Of a DNA stretch of 64,000 nucleotides, positions 46,101 through 56,039 are shown piece after piece. The notes beneath the pieces were generated by a model. The model saw nothing but the letters and a program-made list of their open reading frames with translations, was not told the origin of the DNA and searched no databases. A program made the translations under genes and the position numbers. The DNA is taken from NCBI GenBank assembly GCA_029582265.1, contig CM055827.1:667074-731073 (forward strand), read 5' to 3'. The DNA is from Zoroaster sp. YZ-2022 (lineage: Eukaryota; Echinodermata; Asteroidea; Forcipulatida; Zoroasteridae). Numbering within the stretch: the stretch's first letter is position 1; every line of letters begins with the position of its first letter.

Positions 46101-49100
46101 TATCCCTACTCTAACCAGCTCACTGTAATGTGTATATATCTTCATCCTAGTATCCCTACTCTAACCAGCTCACTGTAATATGTATATATCTTCATCCTAG
46201 TATCCCTACTCTAACCAGCTCACTGTAATGTGTATATATCTTCATCCTAGTATCCATACTCTAACCAGCTCACTGTAATATGTATATGTCTTCATCCTAG
46301 TATCCATACTCTAACCAGCTCACTGTAATATGTATATATCTTCATCCTAGTATCCCTACTCTAACCAGCTCACTGTAATATGTATATATCTTCATCCTAG
46401 TATCCATACTCTAACCAGCTCACTGTAATGTGTATATATCTTCATCCTAGTATCCATACTCTAACCAGCTCACTGTAATATGTATATATCTTCATCCTAG
46501 TATCCCTACTCTAACCAGCTCACTGTAATATGTATATGTCTTCATCCTAGTATCCCTACTCTAACCAGCTCACTGCAATATGTATATATCTTCATCCTAG
46601 TATCCCTACTCTTACCAGCTCACTGTAATATGTATATCTTCATCCTAGTATCCCTACTCTAACCAGCTCACTGTAATATGTATATATCTTCATCCTAGTA
46701 TCCCTACTCTAACCAGCTCACTGTAATATGTATATATCTTCATCCTAGTATCCCTACTCTAACCAGCTCACTGTAATATGTATATGTCTTCATCCTAGTA
46801 TCCCTACTCTAACCAGCTCACTGTAATATGTATATATCTTCATCCTAGTATCCCTACTCTTACCAGCTCACTGTAATATGTATATATCTTCATCCTAGTA
46901 TCCCTACTCTAACCAGCTCACTGTAATATGTATATATCTTCATCCTAGTATCCCTACTCTAACCAGCTCACTGTAATATGTATATATCTTCATCCTAGTA
47001 TCCCTACTCTAACCAGCTCACTGTAATATGTATATATCTTCATCCTAGTATCCCTACTCTAACCAGCTCACTGTAATATGTATATGTCTTCATCCTAGTA
47101 TCCCTACTCTAACCAGCTCACTGTAATATGTATATATCTTCATCCTAGTATCCATACTCTAACCAGCTCACTGTAATGTGTATATATCTTCATCCTAGTA
47201 TCCATACTCTAACCAGCTCACTGTAATATGTATATATCTTCATCCTAGTATCCCTACTCTAACCAGCTCACTGTAATATGTATATGTCTTCATCCTAGTA
47301 TCCCTACTCTAACCAGCTCACTGTAATATGTATATATCTTCATCCTAGTATCCCTACTCTAACCAGCTCACTGTAATATGTATACATCTTCATCCTAGTA
47401 TCCCTACTCTAACCAGCTCACTGTAATATGTATATATCTTCATCCTAGTATCCATACTCTTACCAGCTCACTGTAATATGTATATGTCTTCATCCTAGTA
47501 TCCCTACTCTAACCAGCTCACTGTAATATGTATATATCTTCATCCTAGTATCCATACTCTTACCAGCTCACTGTAATATGTATATGTCTTCATCCTAGTA
47601 TCCATACTCTTACCAGCTCACTGTAATATGTATATGTCTTCATCCTAGTATCCCTACTCTAACCAGCTCACTGTAATATGTATATATCTTCATCCTAGTA
47701 TCCATACTCTTACCAGCTCACTGTAATATGTATATGTCTTCATCCTAGTATCCCTACTCTAACCAGCTCACTGTAATATGTATATATCTTCATCCTAGTA
47801 TCCCTACTCTAACCAGCTCACTGTAATATGTATACATCTTCATCCTAGTATCCCTACTCTAACCAGCTCACTGTAATATGTATATATCTTCATCCTAGTA
47901 TCCATACTCTTACCAGCTCACTGTAATATGTATATATCGTCATCCTAGTATCCCTACTCTAACCAGCTCACTGTAATATGTATATATCTTCATCCTAGTA
48001 TCCCTACTCTAACCAGCTCACTGTAATATGTATATATCTTCATCCTAGTATCCCTACTCTAACCAGCTCACTGTAATATGTATATATCTTCATCCTAGTA
48101 TCCATACTCTAACCAGCTCACTGTAATGTGTATACATCTTCATCCTAGTATCCCTACTCTAACCAGCTCACTGTAATATGTATATATCTTCATCCTAGTA
48201 TCCCTACTCTAACCAGCTCACTGTAATATGTATATATCTTCATCCTAGTATCCCTACTCTAACCAGCTCACTGTAATGTGTATACATCTTCATCCTAGTA
48301 TCCCTACTCTAACCAGCTCACTGTAATGTGTATACATCTTCATCCTAGTATCCCTACTCTAACCAGCTCACTGTAATGTGTATACATCTTCATCCTAGTA
48401 TCCCTACTCTAACCAGCTCACTGTAATATGTATATATCTTCATCCTAGTATCCATACTCTAACCAGCTCACTGTAATATGTATACATCTTCATCCTAGTA
48501 TCCCTACTCTAACCAGCTCACTGTAATATGTATATGTCTTCATCCTAGTATCCCTACTCTAACCAGCTCACTGTAATATGTATATATCTTCATCCTAGTA
48601 TCCCTACTCTAACCAGCTCACTGTAATATGTATATATCTTCATCCTAGTATCCCTACTCTAACCAGCTCACTGTAATATGTATATGTCTTCATCCTAGTA
48701 TCCATACTCTAACCAGCTCACTGTAATGTGTATATATCTTCATCCTAGTATCCCTACTCTAACCAGCTCACTGTAATGTGTATATATCTTCATCCTAGTA
48801 TCCCTACTCTAACCAGCTCACTGTAATATGTATATATCTTCATCCTAGTATCCCTACTCTTACCAGCTCACTGTAATATGTATATGTCTTCATCCTAGTA
48901 TCCATACTCTAACCAGCTCACTGTAATATGTATATATCTTCATCCTAGTATCCCTACTCTTACCAGCTCACTGTAATATGTATATATCTTCATCCTAGTA
49001 TCCCTACTCTAACCAGCTCACTGCAATGTGTGTATATCTTCATCCTAGTATCCATACTCTAACCAGCTCACTGTAATATGTATATATCTTCATCCTAGTA

Positions 49101-52100
49101 TCCCTACTCTAACCAGCTCACTGTAATATGTATATATCTTCATCCTAGTATCCCTACTCTAACCAGCTCACTGTAATATGTATATGTCTTCATCCTAGTA
49201 TCCCTACTCTAACCAGCTCACTGTAATGTGTATACATCTTCATCCTAGTATCCCTACTCTAACCAGCTCACTGTAATATGTATATATCTTCATCCTAGTA
49301 TCCCTACTCTAACCAGCTCACTGTAATATGTATGTCTTCATCCTAGTATCCCTACTCTAACCAGCTCACTGTAATGTGTATACATCTTCATCCTAGTATC
49401 CATACTCTAACCAGCTCACTGTAATATGTATATATCTTCATCCTAGTATCCCTACTCTTACCAGCTCACTGTAATGTGTATACATCTTCATCCTAGTATC
49501 CATACTCTAACCAGCTCACTGTAATATGTATATATCTTCATCCTAGTATCCCTACTCTAACCAGCTCACTGTAATGTGTATACATCTTCATCCTAGTATC
49601 CCTACTCTTACCAGCTCACTGTAATATGTATATATCTTCCCCCATCCTAGTCACAGTTGCCTGCACCACCAGAACAAATTGTTGCTGTACTATGGGATAA
49701 TATTGAGAGCAGTCCATCGTGGAATACTTCAGTTCTTGAAAGTGAGGTACTTCAACAGATTGATGATCATACAGACATTGTGTATAATGTTAGCACTGGT
49801 GGCCCTGGTAATATAGTGGCTGGAAGGTAAGATTTTATTTCAGATGGAGTTGACTAATGTACGTGTAGTTGTGTTGTGAGTTTTGATGTGCATGACATCA
49901 AATAATAATAGCATCATAGCTCAATTGTTTATTTTGGGGAGAAGCTTTATTCATAACAAAAACATTGTAACTGAGTAAATTTCCTGGGCAAAACTTATGG
50001 GACTCACTCCACAAAAGCAAAAGCCTATGGGTGCGTTCGATTAGCTTCCCAGAGGTAACCCGAGTACATCACATGGGGGAGACCCGAGTACAACCTAATC
50101 GAACGAGCATCCCGTCGAATATTCGCCCTCTTGTGGTCGTTAAAGTCTCTACTCACAAATTAATTGTTTATGAGAAAACGCATGTCAAACTTCACGAAAT
50201 TGCCGCACTGAAAACAAAAATGGCAGCTATTCAGAATATTCTCAAAGTGACGTCATGCCATGTCACTTACCTGGGTCTCCCTCAAGTGACCTGCTTCACG
50301 AGTAGGTTACTTGAGGTTGACCCAAGTATGCACCAGAATCAGACCTGGCTCAACCCGGGGAAGCTACTCGTACGCACCCTAAATATACTAACTTGAATTT
50401 GTTTACATTTGTCCTGATTTGATGATATCTGTAGCTATGTTTTACAAACATTGTTCACTGACAGAGACTTTGTAGTAGTGAGGAATTATTGGCATAGAGG
50501 AGAAGGGCATGTTTGTAGCAGTATTGCAGTTGAGCATCCGAATAAACCTCCGTGCAGTAAATATGTCAGGTAGGTCACCTCCAAAATATAAACATTGTGG
50601 TTTTTGTAATCCAGTGCCAGCAGTACATTGCCGGGGTAAGAAAAGAATAAGCCGATCAGTACATGGATTAGAGTCCATCCAAGATTAGCCTTGACCATGG
50701 CTGTTGTCATTGTACACACTTACCATGGTACTCCCATCGTGTACTGCTATCAGTACACACTGTGCGCTAAAGCGACGTCCCCGGATCGTATTCATTTGTA
50801 CACACATGCATATACATGTACATTACACTGATCAATATAAACCGAGTCATGGATATGGTTGTGCATTGCGACCTCGTACACTTTCAAACTGAATCAACAG
50901 CCGTGATCCTTCTATAATCAAGAGTTTGTGTTTCTTTATTTTCCCATTGGAAATCCGATGGAAATTCATATGCAAGAATTGTTGATTTGGGGGCAGTTCC
51001 ATTTAAACGATGGCCAATCACATTCCCCTATCTTTGACCCCGTTTGATCCCACGCATGCACACAATGTATGCACATCACATGAAGCTGAGCCAACCAATA
51101 ACCAATGAGAATACTTCTTTTGTTTTTAAATTTGGCATAATGAGTTACATATTGAATTTTGCTAAGTACAGAAAGATCAAGGCTCATCGCTAGAATGGTC
51201 ACTGTCTGTATGTACATGTATATATATGCATATGGATCCATGCACTGTGTGTGCGCAATGGCTGCAATGGGGAGTTCAGATAGCTAAGTGGGGCAAAATT
51301 ATGCGACCAAACCATTCCGATGCGCCTTGGTCAAGACTAATCCAAGATGTGTAACTGTTACCACTAACAAAGCATGTGGGAGGAAGGTTTCTGTACCACA
51401 TCCTTCAGGAGAAATGTGACCCGCTCCATCGAAATGAGGAATGGCCCTCAAAACATGTTTCCGTATAATGGACTTCCAAAGTTCACAAAACGTGCATGAC
51501 TGCATTATTACATTATCAATTTATCACATCCTAACACAGGAATTAAATGAACCAAAAATGAATGTTTGGCATCATCAGAAAGCTTAAATTATCTTTAATG
51601 TGAAACAGATGTCACCTATAATGGTCATAGTGATAACTAAAATATTCTGATTAGCAGTGTCACTGGAATGTACGCTGGTGTCTTAATGGGAGACTTTGTA
51701 CTGTATTCCAAAAATCACACATTGTCAGTACAACTTCATATAAGTAACTTGTGTCTGGTTTAGTGTCTACTAACCATTGCATGTACAGAGATGCCAACAT
51801 TCCAAATTGAAAAAGAGTAATTCGCCTAACTAAAGGTTTTCGTCATGTAAACGGCTGATGAACTATGGTGCGCGTGCCGTAAACACATGTGGTTCTTTAC
51901 ATCGTTGGTTTCGCGGCTGGCCAAAAATTGATAGAAGGATTGTACAATCGTAATTGAACTCAATAAATCGTAAAAATTACGCCCACATCGTAAATGTTGG
52001 CATCTCTGCATGTAATATTGCTTAAATGTGTATTTACTGTTCACTAATAATCATTTTGTTTGCAGAGGTTTCAATGGACCGACAGGATGGGTTGTAGAAC

Positions 52101-52768
52101 GTCTTAATGGAGATCCATTCAAGTCTAAATTTATGTGGATTCTTAACACTGACCTGAATTTCAAGGTAAGATAATTATCTCTGAATTGCTATGATTATAT
52201 TAACCCTTTCTCTACCACATTTAAATACGTATTTCTTGTGTTTTCATTATTTTACTGGAAATTTTTGTTATCTGATCATTGTGAATTTCATTTCAGAAAG
52301 CAAAAAAACTGACAAATTATTTCACAAAATAATTATCAGAAGCTTAGTTTAATAGTAATTAAGAGCTAAAATGAATTTAAGGCAGGACTCCTCACATAAT
52401 GTTTCTCATGATTACTTTGTCATTTTTATTTTCCTTTCCTCAAGTCAAATAGCAAATAGAAAATAGAAATTACCAGTAAAATATCCAAAAACTTGGGCAA
52501 TACTTTTTAAATCAAACTTGAAACATTAATCCCATATGACGTGACTTTATCCAAGCAGGTATGGACACCACAAGCAATCATAGACAATGCCCTTTGTCAT
52601 GTATTAATGGATATTTGTACAAACCTGCTGAAACATGTACAACAGCTCCCTCAAGAGGCTGGTGATGTCCAGCCCCAACTTATCAGTTTTGAAGATAAAG
52701 TAAGCCTGAGTAGTTTTGATGATTTGGAGGACAACCCGCCATCTTTAGATAGTTTTGACTCAGCATGA
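28109..52768 (+). CDS. STARD3: STARD3/MLN64 orthologue: MENTAL and START domain cholesterol transporter, 12 coding exons
   Basis: Coding exons are 28109-28141, 30723-30983, 31727-31885, 35400-35459, 36288-36441, 37455-37574, 37943-38067, 41534-41689, 49651-49826, 50465-50569, 52066-52165 and 52559-52768. They sum to 1659 nt (552 residues plus TGA) and are in phase throughout. Residues 73-222 form the four-helix MENTAL domain, with the signature ETWVLDFQVIP near 205-215. Residues 253-259 (RFYSPHN) sit where human STARD3 has its phospho-FFAT motif QFYSPPE, and a Ser/Glu-rich stretch follows. START runs from about 340 to 525, including GKVYKLE, NTSV, RDFV, GPTGWVVE and WILNTDLN. The tail after 525 is acidic and absent from the 445-residue human protein. 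Family knowledge: it sits in late-endosome membrane, binds ER VAP proteins and carries cholesterol. The start exon is the least certain part. Confidence 0.94.
28670..29124. mobile_element. GGTAGAATGTC-type MITE, copy B, with 8-bp target duplication
   Basis: Same orientation and nearly the same sequence as copy A. CTGACTCC lies on both sides (28662-28669 and 29125-29132). It lies in STARD3 intron 1. Confidence 0.85.
29228..29392. mobile_element. Foldback MITE with ~40-bp inverted ends
   Basis: GTGATTAGGTAAGCTTACCC at the left pairs with GGGCATGCTTACCTAATCAC at the right. Confidence 0.7.
30410..30636. mobile_element. Long foldback element, arms near 100 bp
   Basis: Left arm blocks TGCAATAAACC, CATATGCGCCATGTTTTTAA and GACCCAGTGC reappear inverted on the right. 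It lies 86 bp before STARD3 exon 2. A related fragment occurs near 28570-28630. Confidence 0.8.
30723..30983 (+). CDS. STARD3: STARD3 exon 2: cytosolic N-terminus and first membrane helix
   Basis: It encodes residues 12-98. VRRMFSLVIVFDFLLLAVLW matches human VRRTFCLFVTFDLLFISLLW. It lies between TTACTAG and GTGAGC. The frame has no ATG of its own before the helix, so an upstream coding exon is needed. Confidence 0.92.
31102..31303 (-). mobile_element. GGTAGAATGTC-type MITE, copy C, truncated and inverted
   Basis: Reverse complement of the first half of copies A and B; the other half is missing. It lies in STARD3 intron 2. Confidence 0.75.
31727..31885 (+). CDS. STARD3: STARD3 exon 3: MENTAL helices 2-3
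   Basis: Residues 99-151. SSLFDFVVLAAGRSFILLFA and CRSKHWFAVA match the human TSFFDIFVLAFFRFSGLLLG and LRHWWVIAV segments. The acceptor is TTCTTCAG and the donor GTAAGT. Confidence 0.92.
31951..32203. mobile_element. GGTAGAATGTC-type MITE, copy D, divergent interior
   Basis: The ends ATGAATGTCGAACCCAACCG and AAGTGGCGGTTGTATTCTAC pair as inverted repeats of the same family. The interior differs. Confidence 0.55.
32292..33258. mobile_element. hAT-type non-autonomous element, copy 2, complete
   Basis: TAGGCTTGGGCGAT at the left and its inverse ATCACCCAAGCCTA at the right. The 8-bp duplication ATTTGTTA lies on both sides (32284-32291 and 33259-33266), as expected for hAT. Subterminal TATCGCGAT repeats fill both ends. 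No transposase frame. Confidence 0.88.
33429..33702. mobile_element. Foldback repeat with TAGACAATGTGACC ends
   Basis: TAGACAATGTGACCTGTGAT and its inverse occur three or four times with CAAAACAGGAT-type inner arms; apparently a nested or rearranged MITE in STARD3 intron 3. Confidence 0.65.
34000..34780. other. Degenerate fragments of TTAACCCT/AATCCTCC-type repeats
   Basis: Many copies of CAAAACCCTCCAAATCC and GGTTAGGGTTAA between 34005 and 34730, without clear element borders. Confidence 0.45.
34796..35035. repeat. 16-bp minisatellite, about 15 units
   Basis: The unit is ACTTATTAGGACATAT with few changes. STARD3 intron 3. Confidence 0.95.
35400..35459 (+). CDS. STARD3: STARD3 exon 4: 60-nt MENTAL exon
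   Basis: It encodes LTTTLSCMFLISKVFLYDFG, aligned with human VTTLVSSAFLIVKVILSELL. The acceptor is CCTTTTCAG and the donor GTGAGC, phase 0 at both ends. Confidence 0.9.
35570..35996. mobile_element. Single-unit relative of the 114-bp array element, split by a MITE
   Basis: Left and right parts match the outer parts of the 38547-40826 element and one internal unit. The MITE at 35689-35919 sits within the unit. Confidence 0.75.
35689..35919. mobile_element. CAGAGCTGCCAAC MITE with 7-bp target duplication
   Basis: 13-bp perfect inverted ends CAGAGCTGCCAAC / GTTGGCAGCTCTG. GTGGTAG is duplicated on both sides (35682-35688, 35920-35926). Confidence 0.85.
36288..36441 (+). CDS. STARD3: STARD3 exon 5: last MENTAL helix
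   Basis: Residues 172-222. ASFILPWVETWVLDFQVIP matches human VSFVLAWLETWFLDFKVLP. It ends in phase 1 at donor GTACAT. Confidence 0.93.
36843..37032. mobile_element. 190-bp foldback form of the CAGAGCTGCCAAC MITE
   Basis: The two ~93-bp arms are near-perfect inverted copies of the left half of the 35689 MITE, with one base change and one 4-bp gap. TATGCTT is duplicated on both sides (36836-36842, 37033-37039). Confidence 0.9.
37455..37574 (+). CDS. STARD3: STARD3 exon 6: linker with phospho-FFAT-like motif
   Basis: Residues 223-262. RFYSPHN at 253-259 has Ser at motif position 4 (S256), the hallmark of the phospho-regulated FFAT class that binds VAP proteins. ERTPLLKDLQ upstream resembles an endosomal dileucine signal, which is inference. 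Confidence 0.88.
37943..38067 (+). CDS. STARD3: STARD3 exon 7: Ser/Glu-rich linker
   Basis: Residues 263-304, SDIESESESLCSG and onward. It ends in phase 0 at CATACAG followed by GTGAGA. This donor is the first unit of a 55-bp tandem array. Confidence 0.88.
38068..38546. repeat. 55-bp minisatellite starting at the exon 7 splice donor
   Basis: Units start at 38068, 38123, 38178, 38233, 38288, 38343, 38398, 38453 and 38508, exactly 55 bp apart. Each starts GTGAGATATTAAACTAAGAC and later units are preceded by CATCAG, so the donor context is repeated. Confidence 0.97.
38547..40826. mobile_element. TTAA-flanked element carrying a 114-bp array, about 18-19 units
   Basis: It starts TTAACCCTAACCACCCC and ends AGCTAGGGAGTTGGGGTTAA. 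Between lie 114-bp units with GGGCTGGGTGTCCCA, CAGTACTGTATATACCAG and GGTGTTGTATTTTGATGG (unit marks at 38763, 38877, 38991, 39105). STARD3 intron 7. Confidence 0.9.
40884..41151. mobile_element. Tc1/mariner-type MITE with ~31-bp inverted ends
   Basis: TACTACTCAAAACAATTTAG at the left and its inverse at the right, with GGGAACACCGG inside and TA at each edge. This end sequence is typical of a widespread Tc1-like group. Confidence 0.8.
41534..41689 (+). CDS. STARD3: STARD3 exon 8: helix before START and first strand
   Basis: Residues 305-356. EYLQKAKESLRLLDKIIARQ matches human [20 protein letters not shown], and GKVYKLE opens START. Phase 0 at both ends; donor GTAAAT. Confidence 0.9.
41925..42240 (+). 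mobile_element. tRNA-headed SINE, 5' part shortened
   Basis: GTGGGTTCAAATCCTGGCCG is a B-box region, followed by GTCCTTGAGCAAGGCACTT, a GCGC-TCTATAG tail and (TTA)n. Same family as 57655-58012. Confidence 0.75.
42324..49649. repeat. 50-bp satellite array, about 146 units, ending at the exon 9 splice acceptor
   Basis: The unit contains AACCAGCTCACTGTAATATG, TATATCTTCATCCTAG and TATCCCTACTC. Most units are 50 bp, some 48 or 46. Variation is concentrated at a few sites (AATA/AATG, TATATC/TACATC/TATGTC, CCC/CCA, TCTAAC/TCTTAC). The last unit changes CTTCATCCTAG to CTTCCCCCATCCTAG and is followed at once by exon 9. It fills most of STARD3 intron 8. Confidence 0.98.
49651..49826 (+). CDS. STARD3: STARD3 exon 9: START domain core
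   Basis: Residues 357-414. Joined to exon 8 it gives a segment of the same length as human STARD3 and StAR, up to the conserved W-N-x-x-V. The acceptor CCCATCCTAG is a close relative of the last part of the adjoining 50-bp repeat. CAG six bases later is an alternative acceptor in the same frame. Confidence 0.92.
50029..50379. mobile_element. GGGTGCGTTCGATTAGC MITE in STARD3 intron 9
   Basis: GGGTGCGTTCGATTAGCTTC at the left pairs with GAAGCTACTCGTACGCACCC at the right. It is GC-richer than its surroundings. The frame across it is incidental. Confidence 0.75.
50465..50569 (+). CDS. STARD3: STARD3 exon 10: START domain
   Basis: Residues 415-449, RDFVVVRNYW then HPNKPPCSKYVR, matching human RDFVNVRRI and SAKPPTHKYVRG. 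Split Arg codons at both ends; donor GTAGGT. Confidence 0.92.
51786..52008. mobile_element. CAGAGATGCCAAC MITE just upstream of STARD3 exon 11
   Basis: The ends CAGAGATGCCAACAT / ATGTTGGCATCTCTG are a variant of the 35689 family. The flanking duplication is GCATGTA or CATGTA, depending on where the border is set. Confidence 0.8.
52066..52165 (+). CDS. STARD3: STARD3 exon 11: START domain
   Basis: Residues 450-483, NGPTGWVVE and FMWILNTDLN, matching human NGPGGFIVL and FVWILNTDLK. A MITE ends 57 bp before the TTTGCAG acceptor. Confidence 0.93.
52559..52768 (+). CDS. STARD3: STARD3 exon 12: final START helix and acidic tail
   Basis: Residues 484-552. PQAIIDNALCHVLMDICTNL is the C-terminal helix that closes the sterol pocket. 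About 40 further residues are acidic and carry SSFDDLED and DSFDSA; human STARD3 ends near the helix. Confidence 0.92.
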   Translation, partial: VWTPQAIIDNALCHVLMDICTNLLKHVQQLPQEAGDVQPQLISFEDKVSLSSFDDLEDNPPSLDSFDSA

Positions 52769-53171
52769 GGAAAGAGAAAAGATCTGTAGATGGTAAGACT
52801 TTGAATGAAGATAAGACTTTGAATGAAAATCATTCTACTTGGTGTGGAAATAGAGGCTTAACAGTACTGTGGCTATAACTGTCAAGTTCCCTGAAGCAAT
52901 GGTTAGGATCAATATGATGTGAGAAGATATATCTCAAGGACCAGTCTATTTTAGACATGATCCTTATTCTAATTCTCATAGACTTGTGTGTGATAAAACC
53001 ACAATGGATGCTGCATGATAAATGGTTTAATGGAGGCTTTGATAATCTGTGTTAACCTTTATTATGCCCTAAGGATTACTACATGTAGAAACTTTTACAT
53101 CAAATGTTGAATTTTCAACAAGTCAGTTTGTGTGTATTTTGTAATATGGCCATTTAGATAAAAATGATGTG

Positions 53172-53411
53172 TTAACCAGTTCGCGTCGGAGGACGTGTAT
53201 ACACGCAATTTTTTTTGGGACAGCGGATCGGAGAGCGTTTAAACATGCCACAGGATTCTCGGGAATATTTGTATAGATTCCCGGTCGACGTGGCAACGAG
53301 CGGTCTCCCCGGTCACGCTCTGGTGAGCACCATTGGTCGTGTTTGTGCGGTAAAAATAAACCCGTCACGGGGTTCGGAAAAACTTTTTTATTCCCGGTGC
53401 GAACTGGTTAA
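53172..53411. mobile_element. piggyBac-like TTAA MITE, GC-rich
   Basis: TTAACCAGTTCGC at the left and GCGAACTGGTTAA at the right, a 240-bp unit with TTAA at both tips. Both strands are open for 70-80 codons without coding context. It lies in the presumed STARD3 3' UTR. Confidence 0.8.
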
Positions 53412-55754
53412 TAAGGATGAAGATGAGTGAATATGCTTTCATTTTACTGGATTCACTAACCTTTAATCATAAATCACAGATCCAAAATGGTGATGGCTGA
53501 AAGAACAAATAAGCATGGTTCATTATTACACAATTCTTCTGGTAATAAGTTTCTCAAAGGCATTCAAATCTCTTCATCTCCATTCATCTTTTAAAAAAAA
53601 AACACTAAAAACAATTCCCATTATAAAAGTAACTGGGTAATCATAATCAGTATTTTGTTCAAAGAGCATCAGTTGACATGACTGATTCAACTCAACTTAG
53701 TTGTTGATGAGATTTAGCCAAGAAGTCCCTTGATGAAGAAGTAGTGGAGGATTGTTAATATGATTTAAGGAGTTGTATTAGAATTATGATCATATAAGAT
53801 GAGCTGTACTTAACTGAGTATCATGCAGAGACATGAACTGGATGGGAAGGGGATGGCTGTTGTGTACAATTCTGCAATGAAATGTTGATCTTATAGAGTG
53901 AATGCACAGATAGATGGAAAAACAATGTTTAAAAGAAGTCAATTAGGGAAGCAGGGAGTCTTGCAAAGTCATATACTCTGTACTACCATGAAAATGTAGA
54001 TGATTTTGGAAGGCCCCCTCTTCCTTAATCCCCTTGATGTAAACATTATTCTACTACCATATATAATCGGAAGCTGATCAATAAATGTTTTGTTTACTTA
54101 AACAAAATGGCCTATTTAAGAGACTGTAATGATAGGACAATTGTACTATGGGTTAATACATTATGTATTTACCTGACTTAGTATTACCATAGAGAAAGGA
54201 GTTATTACCCATGAGATTTAAGCAACAAATAAACCAATGTATTAGTAACAAGGGTTTGTGGTATTACACCATGAAACAACAGAAAAATCACCTGAAATTG
54301 TTATAAAATAGAGGTGTCAAATATTTAATATCTATTTGATTTTAAATGCAAACACAGGAAATAACTTTTAACAAAACATTTTTCAGATGTAACATTACTA
54401 TCAATATATTTATATTTGTGCATATTGTATGTCTTGCAGATACAGTGCTGTATAATGTTACCAATAAGTCAAAACAATATTATTATTCTGTTTATTTTTG
54501 AGAGATGTTCTTTTTTGCTGTCCAGCTATTTGCAGATGGAATAGGTGGTACAATAAGAGGATACATGATCAACAGTATCTACAAATACATTTTGAGTTGC
54601 CCTATGATTTACTCTACTAATATATATTATATCATTTGAAAATTACCTTGCTTAAATAGATAGAGTATGATAGATAATGAACTTATTCTCAACTAAGTGA
54701 GATTTGTGGTTGCTTAAATAAATGATTTGTATCATGTTATGAAAATTTTGACTAATAAATTGTGCACAAGAGATTGTAAGAGCAGGTTCCACTCTTAGAT
54801 TAATACTAAATCATAACTCAAATGATTATCAGTTTCTATCCTTTATAAACTATTGGTAATGTTAGAAAACTGATTTAATTTTAATCAAGATATGCATTTA
54901 ATAACCATCCTGTGAAAGTTTCAGCTTCCTGAGTTGTCATTATCGGGAAAAATTTAAATGTGTTCAGATTTTTTGTGTACATTTAAACAGAGTTTATGTC
55001 CGTGGAAAACAAAAATTAAGCTTTGAAAAACAATTTACTAATTGAACTAAAATAATAACTCAAACAAAGAGTTAAAGAGTTGTATAACTAATATGATTTA
55101 TTTGTCAAGGGTTATGACCAAACAGTTAAAAACTTCTTTTCATTAGGGCCCTGCATATATTCATACACATAAGATAACGCAAAATTAAGCAAATATACAT
55201 CACCTTGAAATATTGGGTTAAGCGAACGCAAAGAAAAAGATATGTACATTGATGCAATGTTTAAAATAATACAAATTCAAGGCAATACATTGCTGAATAC
55301 GAGAAGGACGAAAAACCTTTTTTGCGGAAAAACACAGGGAAATTCCCATCCGGTTCCAAATTTCCATGGCAACCAAGTTTGTCAACTCGGTAAAACTCGG
55401 TAAAACTCGGTAAATCAGCAAAAGAGTCAATCGAATTAATTAAACGGTAATACTTATATTAGCAGAAACATCACTACTGAACCTTTGACGAAGTTCAGAT
55501 TTGAATGAAATTAGAGATTTCATAGTTCTCAATGCAAATGATCCCATTTATTTCATCCATTCGTGATGGTGTATTGTGTAGACCTATGTCGGGAATTTAT
55601 GTTTGTCAAATGATATAAACATTGGACCAAAGATTGTTTTATTTTGATTGATTTAATCAAAAACTTGATTCATCTGATGTTCAGAATCTGGCTTTATAAT
55701 AGGTTTCTGTGTTCATACTCTAGCGTCATTCATGCAAGATGAACAGTGTAGATC
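53412..55754. other. AT-rich flank downstream of STARD3
   Basis: Possible 3' UTR to about 54.1 kb, then no gene seen. A short AAACTCGGT triplication lies at 55385-55415. Confidence 0.4.
54080..54085 (+). terminator. Candidate polyadenylation signal for STARD3
   Basis: AATAAA about 1.3 kb past the stop. An earlier AATAAA near 53354 lies inside a MITE, and later ones occur near 54229 and 54716. Confidence 0.3.
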
Positions 55755-55804
55755 TTTATAATTAATCTGCCATCTTGGTTTTGTAATATGATCTACACAA
55801 CTTC

Positions 55805-55999
55805 ATGTGGATCAAAATGAGGCTCGTGTCCAAAATAGTCTGGTGCCTTTTAATTTGCAATGTTTCATATTTAGTCGGTGAAGCAGACAAACTGGGCAGT
55901 TTGACTAGGGTATATCAGACAGTCAGTATACAATACTTCTGTACCATAGAAAGACAAATCATAGAGCCCTTATTATGTTTTCCGACTCCACACGTTTAG
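55805..55999 (+). CDS. Possible short secreted peptide or first exon
   Basis: The frame opens MWIKMRLVSKIVWCLLICNV, a basic end plus hydrophobic core typical of a signal peptide. It continues to a stop after 64 residues, with two Cys in the mature part. A possible donor (GTATAT) after residue 35 could instead make it a first exon. A TTTATA box lies about 50 bp upstream at 55755-55760. No homologue recognised. Confidence 0.28.
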   Translation: MWIKMRLVSKIVWCLLICNVSYLVGEADKLGSLTRVYQTVSIQYFCTIERQIIEPLLCFPTPHV

Positions 56000-56039
56000 G
56001 TGAAATCGGATTTTTACGTGAACAGGGGTGTAGCTTACA

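Noticed and set aside
42324..49649. CRISPR-like array
   Set aside because: Units are repeats without unique spacers, and the host is eukaryotic.
41690..49650. A START-domain exon hidden between exons 8 and 9, such as 42275-42331 in frame before the array
   Set aside because: Joining exons 8 and 9 directly gives the same segment length as human STARD3 and StAR from GKVF/GKTF to WN-x-x-V, so nothing is missing.
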